Shown here piece after piece: positions 8,801 through 16,576 of a stretch of DNA of 51,062 nt (position 1 is its first letter; every line of letters begins with the position of its first letter). Source of the stretch: Magnetococcales bacterium WMHbin3 (GTDB taxonomy: Bacteria; Pseudomonadota; Magnetococcia; Magnetococcales; Magnetaquicoccaceae); contig PDZX01000028.1 of the NCBI GenBank assembly GCA_002753185.1, forward strand, positions 1 through 51,062, written 5' to 3'. The notes under the pieces were generated by a model that made no database searches, was not told where the DNA came from, and saw only the letters and a program-made list of their open reading frames with translations. A program made the translations under genes and the position numbers.

Positions 8801-9733
8801 CAGGGCAAGGATCTCACGTACCTGTTGTTTGGCCAGACGGATCGCCTGCAGTTTGGTCCAACCGCGCACCAGGGTTTGCAGCGGTTGCAGGCTGCGGCCC
8901 GCCAGCATGGTGCAGGCCGCCAGGCCACCCGTGGTCATCTCGCCACCGATCACCATGAACGAACCAAGCCCGACGATGCAGGCCGTGTTGACCTGACTGG
9001 CGAACGACGAGAAGATCGGCACGATGCCGCCACGAAAGAGGATATCGTGGGTCTGGCGCAGATTCCCCATTTGCAGCATCTCGTAGCGGCGCAGCATGAG
9101 GGCTTCCATGGACAACGCCTTCACCGAATGGATGCGGCTCAGCGTTTCGGTGATGAAGCTGAAACGACGTTGCGTCAGTTCCACGTCGATGTTCAGGGTC
9201 TTGCGGAGTTGCGCGCCCATCGAGGTGGAGAAGAGGGCAATGAGCAGCAACAAGGCCAGGGGAACCAGAATCAGGTTACCTCCAAGCAGATAGATCATAT
9301 ATAAAAACAATAAAAGAAATGGCAAATCGAACAGCGCCAGCAACGTCTGACCGGAATAGAGGTCACCGATCAGATGGATGGCGTTCATCTGTTCGAGATA
9401 CTTCGCCCCATCCACCCGTTCGAACGCGCGCGGCTCGGCGAACAACAGGTGACGCAGCATGCCGCAGCTCCCCTTGTGGACGTAACGCGCCCCCACCCAA
9501 CCGACGACATGGGCGCGCAGCGTCTGCAAGGCGCTTTCCACCAGCAGGGCGACCAGCACCGCGATCACCAGCATCGTCAGGGTGTTGAGGGACTGATTGG
9601 GAATGATGCGATTGAAGACCTGCATCATGAGCAACGGGACCATCAATCCCAGCAGATTGTTGAGCAGCGAGGTCAAACCCAGCACGAAAAGGGTGCCGAA
9701 TCTGCCAACGCCTTCCGGTATGCCGTCTTGCAT
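5900..9733 (-). CDS. Fused double type I secretion ABC exporter (TMD-NBD-C39-like-TMD-NBD)
   Basis: This 1277-residue chain holds two complete ABC exporter halves. Half one has membrane segments within residues 12-285 and an NBD with Walker A GRSGDGKT (363-370), a degenerate signature LPAGV (466-470), Walker B ILFDE (487-491) and Glu522 where the H-loop His is expected. Residues about 575-690 look like a C39-peptidase-like domain (F-S-I-C-L-G-A-L-L, H-W-H-G), probably non-catalytic as in HlyB/LapB-type exporters. Half two has a membrane domain (about 720-1010) and an NBD with Walker A GANGSGKS (1079-1086), signature LSAGF (1184-1188), Walker B IMLFDE and His1240. Family members are normally about 550-720-residue half transporters that dimerise, so this looks like a tethered asymmetric pair. 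The ATG at 9733 follows the upstream adaptor stop by 4 bp. The substrate is not visible in the window. Confidence 0.9.
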   Translation of the reverse strand: MQDGIPEGVGRFGTLFVLGLTSLLNNLLGLMVPLLMMQVFNRIIPNQSLNTLTMLVIAVLVALLVESALQTLRAHVVGWVGARYVHKGSCGMLRHLLFAEPRAFERVDGAKYLEQMNAIHLIGDLYSGQTLLALFDLPFLLLFLYMIYLLGGNLILVPLALLLLIALFSTSMGAQLRKTLNIDVELTQRRFSFITETLSRIHSVKALSMEALMLRRYEMLQMGNLRQTHDILFRGGIVPIFSSFASQVNTACIVGLGSFMVIGGEMTTGGLAACTMLAGRSLQPLQTLVRGWTKLQAIRLAKQQVREILALPQRPQLAANAEKTAIVGALAIRDVTCRFGEGTPVLDGLSLEVGAGECIGLIGRSGDGKTTLLKLISGAILPQSGSVLVDGMDRNVLPEHLHAAIGYIPQVGVLFNATILDNLTMFDESRVDIALRIAAQLGLEASVARMPKGYQTPIGEGVSDILPAGVIQRIAMIRILAMQPKIILFDEANTAIDSAGDILLRNYLAELKGQVTILLISERPSLLRITDRCYQFRDGALAPLADFMAALTPPPTESGEAASVLVPEYDLPSGGDPADWRDYLAQLPGKNGFSICLGALLDGLHWHGTGRQLAEAIPHLLGKLDLTALCNIMANLNFSHKMEEGAIGEVDPRLAPFLFVFGNGRPVVVMERSDSGEMDVVDGTTGQRRKERPRGRGAAFFFAPVQPAMPSRDRTWVRTQLVRFRSLVWNIMGITIIGNLMSTAMPLYVMVVYDRVIPTGSFSTGAVMLTGTLLALLIDAALRVRRLQILAYIGTKLECSLSATILNQIMGMPANLTEQVSAGNQISRIRSLEVVREVITGPLAILFYDIPTTILFLIVLSFISPNVIVLLSLLILAMVVLGGVLMPVVRQRSSVASQYSSQLQSFLTEALGRIQTIQNTHAEETWYARFRELSGKATLANFRLIMISSHFSTLSRILTLAAGVGVMSETARSVLSSDVDRTGAVIASMLLTWRILSPLQTFFLGISKIAGVASSVTQLNRLMDLPVERGYGVIPIARKQFKGEIAFARVSFRYTSDSEPALVGVSFRVAPGQVVAVIGANGSGKSTLIKMILGLYDPQAGSVLIDNNDIRQTNALQLRHAIGYLPQSCDIFFGSVAQNLRLVKPDASDAELEAATAQAGLLEEIRQLPEGFRTRLQDSRNELLSAGFKQRLSLARALLKKSSIMLFDEPANNLDATSENLFREAVARLRGTTTIFIVTHRPSHMKMADYVLYLDRGYLRAAGTPQEIEKLLPRAFV

Positions 9734-9737
9734 CGCT

Positions 9738-11066
9738 TTAGTGCTCCTTGAAGGCATCCCGCAGGGTATCGGATACCGGTTGCCACAGGATTTCATGGAC
9801 TTTCCGCTCGTCCAGCGCGATATCCACCTGGGCCAGCATGCCGGGCAGGATGGGCTGTTCCCCGGCATGATCGCCCATGTGATTCCTGTCCAGACGCACC
9901 ACCCCCTTGTAATAGGGACTCTGCTTTTCGTCGAGGAGCGTGCTGGGAGAAATCGATAGCAACGTGCCGAACATGCGGCCATAAAAAATGAACGGATAAC
10001 TGCTGAACTTGATCACCACATCCGATCCCTCCCGGATGCGTCCCACGTCCCTGGGAGAGATGTGGATCTCCACCTGGAGCGGATCCTCCAGGGAGATGAT
10101 CCTGGCCAATGACCCGCCCGCCGGAATGACCTTCGCGCCGATATTGACATCCTGAACGATCCCGCTCGCCGGCGCGACGATCACCACACGCCGCACCCGA
10201 TCCTCCAGGGCCACGCGCTGCTCCCGCAACTGGGCCATCTCGTTGGTCACGGAGGACAATTCGTCGTTGGCCTGGCGCATGGCCTCGGAGGTCAGTTGTT
10301 CCAGACGGCTCTTGGCCTCCGTGATCGCCCCGCCGATATTCTCCATCTGCTTGAGCAGGCGTTTCACCTCGCCTTGCGCGGTCTCGTTGGCCTTGAGGGT
10401 TTCCAGATAGACGATTCGCGACAGCGCCTTCTTGTCCAGGAGATCCTGGCGGATCTCCCGCATGCTGGCGGTCAGGGTCACCTGTTTGCGGGCGGTGGCC
10501 AGGGCATTTTTCAGTGAGTGCAACTCCACCTCGCGCTGATCGATCTGCGCCTGGATGACCGAACGGCTCTGTTCCAGCGCCCGCCGATGGTCGGCGAACA
10601 CCCGCGTCTGGCCCTCGACGAGATGCCGATACCGCTCCGGAATCACGGAAAAATCAGGATCCCCGCCCCCATTGCCGATTGCCTTGGCCCGGATGGCGCG
10701 CGCCTGCAAACCGGCGACCCTGGCATCCAACTGTTCCAGTTCCGCCTGGAATTGGGTATCATCCATGCGAAACAGGATATCCTGTTTGCGGACGAACTGG
10801 TTCTCCTTCACCAGGACCTCCGCGACGACCCCTCCCTCCAGGTGTTGGATGGACTGCACCGCGCCGCCGGGCAGCACCTGGCCGGGAACATGGGCCACAT
10901 CCTGCAAGGGGGAGAGCGCCGCCCAGACGAACAGCGGCAAAAAGGCCAACGCCACGAGCTTCCAGGTGGCGCGGATCAGGGCGGGAGAGGCAACCTCGCG
11001 ATCGTTTCCCATGATCTCCAGGGGACGGATGCGATGCGGAATCGGAACGGCGGGAAAGAGCTGCAT
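9738..11066 (-). CDS. HlyD-family type I secretion adaptor (first adaptor)
   Basis: This 442-residue membrane fusion protein is the first gene of the secretion operon. The ATG at 11066 is preceded by AGGTGA at good spacing. A transmembrane anchor at residues 34-52 follows a short cytoplasmic tail. Next come the half-motif G-G-A-V-Q-S-I-Q-H-L-E-G-G-V-V (classic for HlyD/PrtE proteins), a coiled coil (about 115-290) and a beta-rich C-terminal half with V-I-V-A-P-A-S-G-I-V. It resembles PrtE/LapC-type adaptors more than the second adaptor does. Its stop is 4 bp before the ABC gene, indicating tight co-expression. Confidence 0.92.
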   Translation of the reverse strand: MQLFPAVPIPHRIRPLEIMGNDREVASPALIRATWKLVALAFLPLFVWAALSPLQDVAHVPGQVLPGGAVQSIQHLEGGVVAEVLVKENQFVRKQDILFRMDDTQFQAELEQLDARVAGLQARAIRAKAIGNGGGDPDFSVIPERYRHLVEGQTRVFADHRRALEQSRSVIQAQIDQREVELHSLKNALATARKQVTLTASMREIRQDLLDKKALSRIVYLETLKANETAQGEVKRLLKQMENIGGAITEAKSRLEQLTSEAMRQANDELSSVTNEMAQLREQRVALEDRVRRVVIVAPASGIVQDVNIGAKVIPAGGSLARIISLEDPLQVEIHISPRDVGRIREGSDVVIKFSSYPFIFYGRMFGTLLSISPSTLLDEKQSPYYKGVVRLDRNHMGDHAGEQPILPGMLAQVDIALDERKVHEILWQPVSDTLRDAFKEH

Positions 11067-11268
11067 GGTTCACCTGGCGCGCCAGACACACATTGGCGAC
11101 ATTAACGCAATAATAACATTCGTACACCTATATTTTGGTATAGAAAAATCCGATTAGCAAGCACTTTTCCATCAAACCCCAAAAATCTGGACGTTTTGAA
11201 TTTACTGATATATTATTGAAACAGACCCGCAATTTCACCCGGTATTCGCCACAAAGGATACTTTGCCC
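11067..11268. promoter_or_regulatory. AT-rich divergent promoter region; candidate extended -10 for the kinase gene
   Basis: This stretch separates the divergent secretion operon and kinase gene and is clearly more AT-rich than its surroundings. On the plus strand TGA followed by TATATT (11206-11214) fits an extended -10 about 55 bp before the kinase ATG; the -35 region is weak. I could not pick a convincing minus-strand promoter by eye. Confidence 0.4.
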
Positions 11269-13059
11269 ATGCCCCGCCAGTTCGATCTCACCCCGGAGGA
11301 GGCGCTCACCCTGATCCACCACCTCACCCCCGGCCTGCGCATGGTGCGTCATCTGGGCAACGGCAGCTTCGGGCAGGTCTTCCTGCTGGAAAACGACTGG
11401 AACCGGGTGGCGGTCAAGATCGTCTTGCTGCCGGATGACCCGGACGAAAATCAGGAGTGGCATCAGTTGACCCACAACTGGGACCGGCTCAACCATGCCA
11501 GTCTGGTGCGTGTCCGCCAGTTCTTCCAGCACGAAAAATACGGCCTGATCTACATGGACTATTGGCCCATCGATCTCTACGACTGCGTCAAGCGCCTCGT
11601 CAAGGAGGGATGGCACACCCCGGAACGCAAACGCGCGCTGCTGATCAACCTGGCGCGGATGCTCCACCGTCTGTGCGCGGATGCCGGCCTGATCGTGACC
11701 GACCTGAAACTGGAAAACGTCATGGTGGCCTCACGTGGCGAGGGATCGCTCGATTTGGCCCTGATCGATCTGGGAGGGGTGTGCGAGGCCCGCCAGGCCG
11801 ACCTCTACCGGGTGATCACCACCGATTTCTACATGGCCCCGGAGATTCACGCCAAAAGCACCACCCTCATCGACGAGCCGGTATTGATCTTCTCCTTTGG
11901 CCTGATCGGCTTTTTCATCCTGGAGGGGAGATGGCCGGTGGACGAATACGACTATCTGCAACCGATCCTTGGCCCCCTTCGCCAACAGGGCGGCGCGCGC
12001 TGGGCGGAGGCCAACCGGGTCGGCATGCCGGGATGCGTGGCCATCGTCGCGCGCTGCCTGGCGGAAAACCGCCAGGAACGGTTCGCCACCCTGACGGAAC
12101 TGGTCCAGGCGCTCCAGGACGAGGCCGGGGAGGCCAACCGGCAACGCAACGCCCTCGCCAGGACGCCTCCGCCATCCAAACCCGACAAGGGACCCCGCCC
12201 CACCAGCTGGCGGGAACCCCTGACCGGCATGGAGTTCGTCCGCATTCCCGCCGGTCACTTTCCGATGGGGCAATCCCCGGAGGAGAACGCCCTGCTGACG
12301 CAAATCAACGACCCGCCCACCTTCCAGCGCTGGTATGGCCGGGAACTCCCCCGCCGCCGGGTGGCCCTGGACGCCTTCTGGCTCGCTCGCCTGCCGGTGA
12401 CCAGGGGGCAGTTCGGCCTGTTCGTCGCACAGACCCTCCATCAGACCGACATGGAGCGACGCCAGTTCGCGGTGCGCGCCAACGCCCGGCTGAAAAAGAG
12501 CGTCGGCTGGACCTGCTGGCACAAGACCCGCTTTCCCCAGGAGGAGACCCACCCGGCGGTACACATCAGCTGGTTCGACGCCAAGGCGTTCCTGGCCTGG
12601 CTCGCGGAGCGCACCGGCCTGCCCTTCGCGCTCCCCTCGGAGGCGCAATGGGAGTATGCCTGTCATGGCGGCGGCAACGCGCCCTATCATTTCGGCAAGG
12701 CCATCACCACCGACTTGGCCAATTTCGACGGCAGCGCACCGTTCGGTCCCTGCCCGGCCGGGATCTACCGCAAAGGCACAACCCCCGGCGGCATGTTCCC
12801 CGCCAATCATTACGGCCTGCACGACATGCACGGCAATGTCTGGGAGTGGTGCGAGGACCTCTACTCCGAAAATTTCTATCAGACCCCGGCGGCGGTGCGA
12901 AAAAATCCGCTCAACCAGGGCGCCATCGGCTACCGTGTCAAGCGGGGCGGTTCGTGGCGCTCGCCCCCCGCTTTGGTGCGGGCCGCCTATCGGGGGGGGA
13001 GCTATCCCGACATCGGCAAGGACGATATCGGCTTCCGGGTGGTGTTGTTGGCCGATTGA
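11269..13059 (+). CDS. Ser/Thr protein kinase fused to FGE-sulfatase-like (SUMF1) domain
   Basis: This 596-residue protein joins a eukaryotic-like kinase to a formylglycine-generating-enzyme-like fold. The ATG at 11269 has AAAGGA upstream; a TTG two codons earlier is less likely. Kinase features are the glycine-rich loop G-N-G-S-F-G-Q-V (30-37), Lys50 in VAVK, catalytic Asp145 in T-D-L-K-L-E-N, D-L-G in place of DFG (167-169) and an APE motif at 190-192. A proline/lysine-rich linker (about 295-312) leads to the FGE-like domain (about 315-595) with MHGNVWEWCEDLY and RGGSW. The two active-site cysteines of true FGE are not seen: after RGGSW the sequence reads R-S-P-P-A-L-V-R-A-A-Y-R. It is therefore probably a binding fold, not a sulfatase activator. 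No transmembrane segment is obvious. Confidence 0.88.
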   Translation: MPRQFDLTPEEALTLIHHLTPGLRMVRHLGNGSFGQVFLLENDWNRVAVKIVLLPDDPDENQEWHQLTHNWDRLNHASLVRVRQFFQHEKYGLIYMDYWPIDLYDCVKRLVKEGWHTPERKRALLINLARMLHRLCADAGLIVTDLKLENVMVASRGEGSLDLALIDLGGVCEARQADLYRVITTDFYMAPEIHAKSTTLIDEPVLIFSFGLIGFFILEGRWPVDEYDYLQPILGPLRQQGGARWAEANRVGMPGCVAIVARCLAENRQERFATLTELVQALQDEAGEANRQRNALARTPPPSKPDKGPRPTSWREPLTGMEFVRIPAGHFPMGQSPEENALLTQINDPPTFQRWYGRELPRRRVALDAFWLARLPVTRGQFGLFVAQTLHQTDMERRQFAVRANARLKKSVGWTCWHKTRFPQEETHPAVHISWFDAKAFLAWLAERTGLPFALPSEAQWEYACHGGGNAPYHFGKAITTDLANFDGSAPFGPCPAGIYRKGTTPGGMFPANHYGLHDMHGNVWEWCEDLYSENFYQTPAAVRKNPLNQGAIGYRVKRGGSWRSPPALVRAAYRGGSYPDIGKDDIGFRVVLLAD

Positions 13060-13088
13060 ACCGACTTGCGAACCATAAGAGAGGAACC

Positions 13089-14201
13089 ATGGCGACACTG
13101 CGTCCCATCGAACCCGGGGACAGCCCCGCGCTGGCGGCCTTCTGCGCCGCCTTTCCCGGCGAAACCCGACCGGAATCCTACTGGCGCGACCGGTTCCGCT
13201 TCTGGTGGGAGGAGAACCCCCACTGCCCGCCGACCTTCCCCAGGGGATCCCTGCTGGAATCCGGGAGCGGGGTCGGGGGGATGTTCGCGCTGATTCCGAC
13301 CCCGGTGCAACTCGCGGGCGAGGAACGCTTGGCCGCGAACATGTCCAACTGGCGGGTGCTGCCGGAAATGCGCAAACAAAGCTTTGCCATGTTCATGCAC
13401 ATCATGGAAATGGCAAAGCCCTACCCAACCTTCAACACCACGCCCACCACCACCGTGGAGGCGATCCTCAAGCGTGTCCCGTTTCTCCATTTCACCAGCG
13501 CCATCCGCCAGGAGAGCGTGCTGTTGAGCCGTCCGGCGGCCATGGATCCGGTGCGGGGCCTCCGGGAGGTGCTGCGGATGGCCCGCAACTGGTCCGGGGA
13601 TTGGAACGAAAAAAACTTGCTACTCTCGCTGACGCGCACCCTGGGCCGTTACGGCCAGCAGTGGGCGCAAACCGCTCATGCCATGGCGGGGGCCGGCGAG
13701 TTCCACCGCGCCACCACCATCGGGCCGGAGTTCGACCGGCTGTGGGCGCGGACGCGCAACCGCCATGTCATGACCAACGTTCGCAGCGCCCAGGCCTTGG
13801 CGTGGTATATCCAACGCAATCCCCAGCGCCAGGAGTACTTTCTGTTGGTTCACGCCAGGGGGGGCGAGGTGCGCGGCTACGGGCTGTTCAAACGCAAGCC
13901 GACCAGGCATTGGCCGGACACGGAGAGCCTGCTGGCCGTGGACATGTGGGGGGAGTACGACGAGGCGCGGGAGTGGCGTCCCCTGCTGGCTTATGCCATG
14001 ACGTTCGCCCGCAGCTTGGGCATCCAGGTGGTGCGGATCCCGCACTATCATGCCGATCTGGAAAAGGCGTTGCGGGGGTGCGGCTTTCTCCATCCCCTGC
14101 CCGTCCTTGCGACCGGCTATTATCATCCTCCCGCCGGAATGGCCGCGCCGGCGCCCGAAGCGTTCTGCGCCAGCGAAAACATGGGAGATGTGGGCCTATG
14201 A
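13089..14201 (+). CDS. GNAT-fold acyltransferase-like protein
   Basis: This 370-residue protein resembles double-domain GNAT acyltransferases. The ATG at 13089 follows AGAGAGGAACC, a good ribosome site, 29 bp after the kinase stop, so the two are probably co-transcribed. The N-terminal part begins with the typical T-L-R-P-I-E-P-G-D-S opening and includes the G-S-G-V-G-G-M-F strand. A second GNAT-like half runs from about 240 to 345 (E-Y-F-L-L-V-H-A-R-G-G-E-V-R-G-Y-G). Its 3' end overlaps the convergent carrier-protein gene by 6 bp. The neighbouring aminoacyl carrier system makes an aminoacyl or acyl transfer from the carrier an attractive hypothesis. The substrate cannot be read from sequence. 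Confidence 0.7.
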   Translation: MATLRPIEPGDSPALAAFCAAFPGETRPESYWRDRFRFWWEENPHCPPTFPRGSLLESGSGVGGMFALIPTPVQLAGEERLAANMSNWRVLPEMRKQSFAMFMHIMEMAKPYPTFNTTPTTTVEAILKRVPFLHFTSAIRQESVLLSRPAAMDPVRGLREVLRMARNWSGDWNEKNLLLSLTRTLGRYGQQWAQTAHAMAGAGEFHRATTIGPEFDRLWARTRNRHVMTNVRSAQALAWYIQRNPQRQEYFLLVHARGGEVRGYGLFKRKPTRHWPDTESLLAVDMWGEYDEAREWRPLLAYAMTFARSLGIQVVRIPHYHADLEKALRGCGFLHPLPVLATGYYHPPAGMAAPAPEAFCASENMGDVGL

Positions 14202-14444
14202 GGCGGCGAGTTTCCGCTCGACCAGCCCGATCAGGTCTTGCACCCCATCCAGATCGACCAACTCCTCCAGGGTACACTGAAACCCGAACGCCTTCTCGAC
14301 GGCCAGGATCAGGGACATGTGGCCGATGGAGTCCCAGGCGGCGAGGTCGGCCATGCTCAACGACTCGGTGACCACGATGGTGGAATCCTGAAAGGTCTCG
14401 TGAAAGATCGGTTGCAGGCGTTCCAGGATGGTTGCTGGGAACAT
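14196..14444 (-). CDS. Acyl carrier protein-like protein (aminoacyl carrier)
   Basis: This 82-residue small acidic protein has the carrier-protein fold. The sequence W-D-S-I-G-H-M-S-L supplies the serine that would take the phosphopantetheine arm, followed by the acidic helix V-E-K-A-F-G-F. The ATG at 14444 has AGGAG 7 bp upstream; a start 33 bp earlier in the same frame lacks one. It lies 16 bp after the amino acid:carrier ligase gene, as in loci where the ligase charges a dedicated carrier, so it is probably that ligase's partner. Confidence 0.88.
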   Translation of the reverse strand: MFPATILERLQPIFHETFQDSTIVVTESLSMADLAAWDSIGHMSLILAVEKAFGFQCTLEELVDLDGVQDLIGLVERKLAAS

Positions 14445-14460
14445 GAGCGCTCCTGCGGGG

Positions 14461-15660
14461 TTATGGTCCATGCCGGACCCCTGAGCGAACCGGTTCCGGC
14501 CAGAGGAGAGGATCGTTGCCGTACTGGGCCAGCAGGGCGAAGGCCAGCCGCTCCAGGCCGAACCCCATGCAACCGGAGTGGGCCGGAGCGCCGTTTTCCA
14601 GGGTGATCGCCATGTGCCGGCCAAAAAAGTCCATGTGATAGTTGCGCGACCCGACTGCCAGGGTCCCCTCCTTGAAGGGCAGACGGGCGCGGTATTCGTG
14701 TTTCAGGTCATGGATGTTCTGGAAGCCGGCCTGCATGCCGAACTCGCGGATGAAAAAGGGATCGGTGGCGTTTTCGACCCGGTAGGCCAGGCCCCACTCC
14801 TGGAGCAGCCGGCTGGCCTCCCGACCGGCGTTGACCAGGGCCTCCTTGACCCTGGGGGCGGAGCCGACAAAGATCACTTCCCACATGCTGAAATTCCACA
14901 ACCGCTCCAGGGTCTGCATGTTGATGGACTCGTAGCGGTAACAGCTCCCCTGGGCGGTGGCTGCCGTGGGGTCCTCGGTCAGACGGCGGTTGGCCAGGAA
15001 GAGATAATAATTGTGGCAGACCGTCGGCGAGAGCAGGTGACGCACCTGGGAGAACGCCTGCGGCGGCGTCTGGAGCAGCCCATCCCGGCAATGGGTTTCC
15101 GAGGCGAATCGCTCGATGAGGTCCAGATCCTCGCGCAAATGGGAGACGAAGTTCAGGGAGTGGGGGAAATTTTTGAAATATTGAATTTTTTCCAGGAATT
15201 CCGCCGGGATCATGCCGGGGAAGCGATGGATGCGTCCGCCGTGGGCCAAGCCCAGGGCGAAGAGCCGGTTTTCGAAGAAGCGGCACAAACCGGCCACCAG
15301 CGGCCCCAGGGCGTAGACGCCGTCGCCGGTTCGGACCACCTCGCCGCTGGCGAGCAGGCCGGGCATGGGGTCGGTGGCGCAAGAGAGCGGACGGTCCATG
15401 CAATCCTCGGAGACCCGGATCATGGGTTCCCTGGTGGTGGCGACCAGGATGCCGATGGCGCGCTGGACCTTGCGCCGGATCTCCCCTTCCCGCGCGGCGT
15501 CCGGGGGTTCCCCCTGGAGTTGCAGGCGCAACGCGCCGTCAGCGGCCACGGAGACCTGGGCCACCGCTTCGTCCACATAGGCCAGTTTGGCCACCACATC
15601 CCTGATCAGGAATTCCGGAATGTGGACGTCCGGTCGAATGAGAAACTCTGCCGAGGACAT
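14461..15660 (-). CDS. Amino acid:[carrier protein] ligase, class II SerRS-like
   Basis: This 399-residue enzyme probably activates an amino acid with ATP and loads it on the phosphopantetheine arm of the adjacent carrier. It is a class II aminoacyl-tRNA synthetase-like catalytic core: a motif 2 region around C-Y-R-Y-E-S with L-W-N-F-S-M-W-E-V (240-262), and motif 3 G-C-M-G-F-G-L-E-R-L (363-372). There is no tRNA-binding arm as in seryl-tRNA synthetase. Cys215, Glu261 and Cys364 are spaced like the zinc ligands of this family. The first ~95 residues are an extra N-terminal region relative to the minimal ligase. The ATG at 15660 has AAGGAG 9 bp upstream. Known family members prefer Gly or Ala; the physiological role of the family is unresolved. 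Confidence 0.85.
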   Translation of the reverse strand: MSSAEFLIRPDVHIPEFLIRDVVAKLAYVDEAVAQVSVAADGALRLQLQGEPPDAAREGEIRRKVQRAIGILVATTREPMIRVSEDCMDRPLSCATDPMPGLLASGEVVRTGDGVYALGPLVAGLCRFFENRLFALGLAHGGRIHRFPGMIPAEFLEKIQYFKNFPHSLNFVSHLREDLDLIERFASETHCRDGLLQTPPQAFSQVRHLLSPTVCHNYYLFLANRRLTEDPTAATAQGSCYRYESINMQTLERLWNFSMWEVIFVGSAPRVKEALVNAGREASRLLQEWGLAYRVENATDPFFIREFGMQAGFQNIHDLKHEYRARLPFKEGTLAVGSRNYHMDFFGRHMAITLENGAPAHSGCMGFGLERLAFALLAQYGNDPLLWPEPVRSGVRHGP

Positions 15661-15748
15661 GCTGCCTGGCTCCTTGCCGAAGAGAACGCCCGTCAGCGTG
15701 CCCTCATGACACGCTTATATTGCAGATTACAACAAATTGAACGGAATT

Positions 15749-16570
15749 TCAATCCTTCCCACGCCGACTCTTGCCAGCGAGGAACGGGGCGTTTTCGTTC
15801 AGGGCGCGGGCGGCATCGCCCATGACCGGATCGCCGCAGATGCCCCGCTCTCCGCAGCGGGGATCATGCACTCTCGGATTGGAAAACAACGGGAGCGATC
15901 CCTTGTCGTTGCCGGCGATGCGCCCCATCCAGCCCCCCACCATGATATCGCCGAACTCGCCGGGCTGCCATCGGCCATCGCAGTTGCCCACGCCAAAGCC
16001 GTTGGCGTAAGGGGAGCTGGCTACGGCGTGCCGCTTGCCCGGTTCGCAGGCATCGACCAGCGTGCCGTGATTGAGTCCCATCAGATGGCCCAACTCGTGG
16101 GCCAGGGTGTGGGCGCCGCAGGCGGGGTTCATGACCATCAGGGATTTTCGCATTGACGCCAGATCCTCCCTGCTCTTGTTGACCGCCACGGCGCGCCCGC
16201 AACCCGGCTTGCCGTTCATCGTCAGATCGGCGGTCACGGCCACGATGAAGTCGGCCCCCGCGCGCCGTGCCCCAGCGAAAAGATTGCCAAAACCGTCCCA
16301 CTCTCCGGACATCGCCGCCAGGATCTCCCGCGCATCCCTGGCGGCAAAGGGGACGAAGCGCACCTCCACGATGCGGGCGTGCAGCTCCACCTGGCTGTCA
16401 TGGTAATACCGGTTCAATTCGGCGACCCACGCATCCAGGCGTTGCCGCATGGCAGGGGTCTCCCCGACGGAATCGTGAACCAGAAACATTAAACCGAAAC
16501 CGGTTTCCGCATGAACCCATACCGGCACCAACACCAAGGCGCAAATCAACCAACGAAGCAGCCCGTGCAT
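15749..16570 (-). CDS. Secreted reprolysin-like zinc metalloprotease
   Basis: This 273-residue protein carries a Sec-type signal peptide (residues 1-21, M-H-G-L-L-R-W-L-I-C-A-L-V-L, ending V-H-A). The zinc signature H-E-L-G-H-L-M-G-L-N-H matches HExxHxxGxxH of metzincins, and a downstream D-I-M-V-G fits a Met-turn. Several cysteines (G-C-G-R, P-A-C-G-A-H, D-A-C-E-P-G, G-N-C-D-G, R-C-G-E-R-G-I-C-G-D) may form disulfides, consistent with a periplasmic or extracellular location. It is the last gene of the PPK2 operon, 6 bp after the 812-residue fusion gene. Confidence 0.85.
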   Translation of the reverse strand: MHGLLRWLICALVLVPVWVHAETGFGLMFLVHDSVGETPAMRQRLDAWVAELNRYYHDSQVELHARIVEVRFVPFAARDAREILAAMSGEWDGFGNLFAGARRAGADFIVAVTADLTMNGKPGCGRAVAVNKSREDLASMRKSLMVMNPACGAHTLAHELGHLMGLNHGTLVDACEPGKRHAVASSPYANGFGVGNCDGRWQPGEFGDIMVGGWMGRIAGNDKGSLPLFSNPRVHDPRCGERGICGDPVMGDAARALNENAPFLAGKSRRGKD

Positions 16571-16576
16571 CCCCCC

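Noticed and set aside
5873-9304. A very long open frame (over 1100 codons) on the plus strand opposite the ABC exporter gene
   Set aside because: Its translation is low-complexity, rich in His, Gln, Gly and Asp without any domain, as expected opposite a GC-rich gene; the minus-strand protein has full ABC motifs.
12240-13059. Genuine formylglycine-generating enzyme activity
   Set aside because: The active-site cysteine positions after RGGSW are occupied by other residues, so only the fold is supported.
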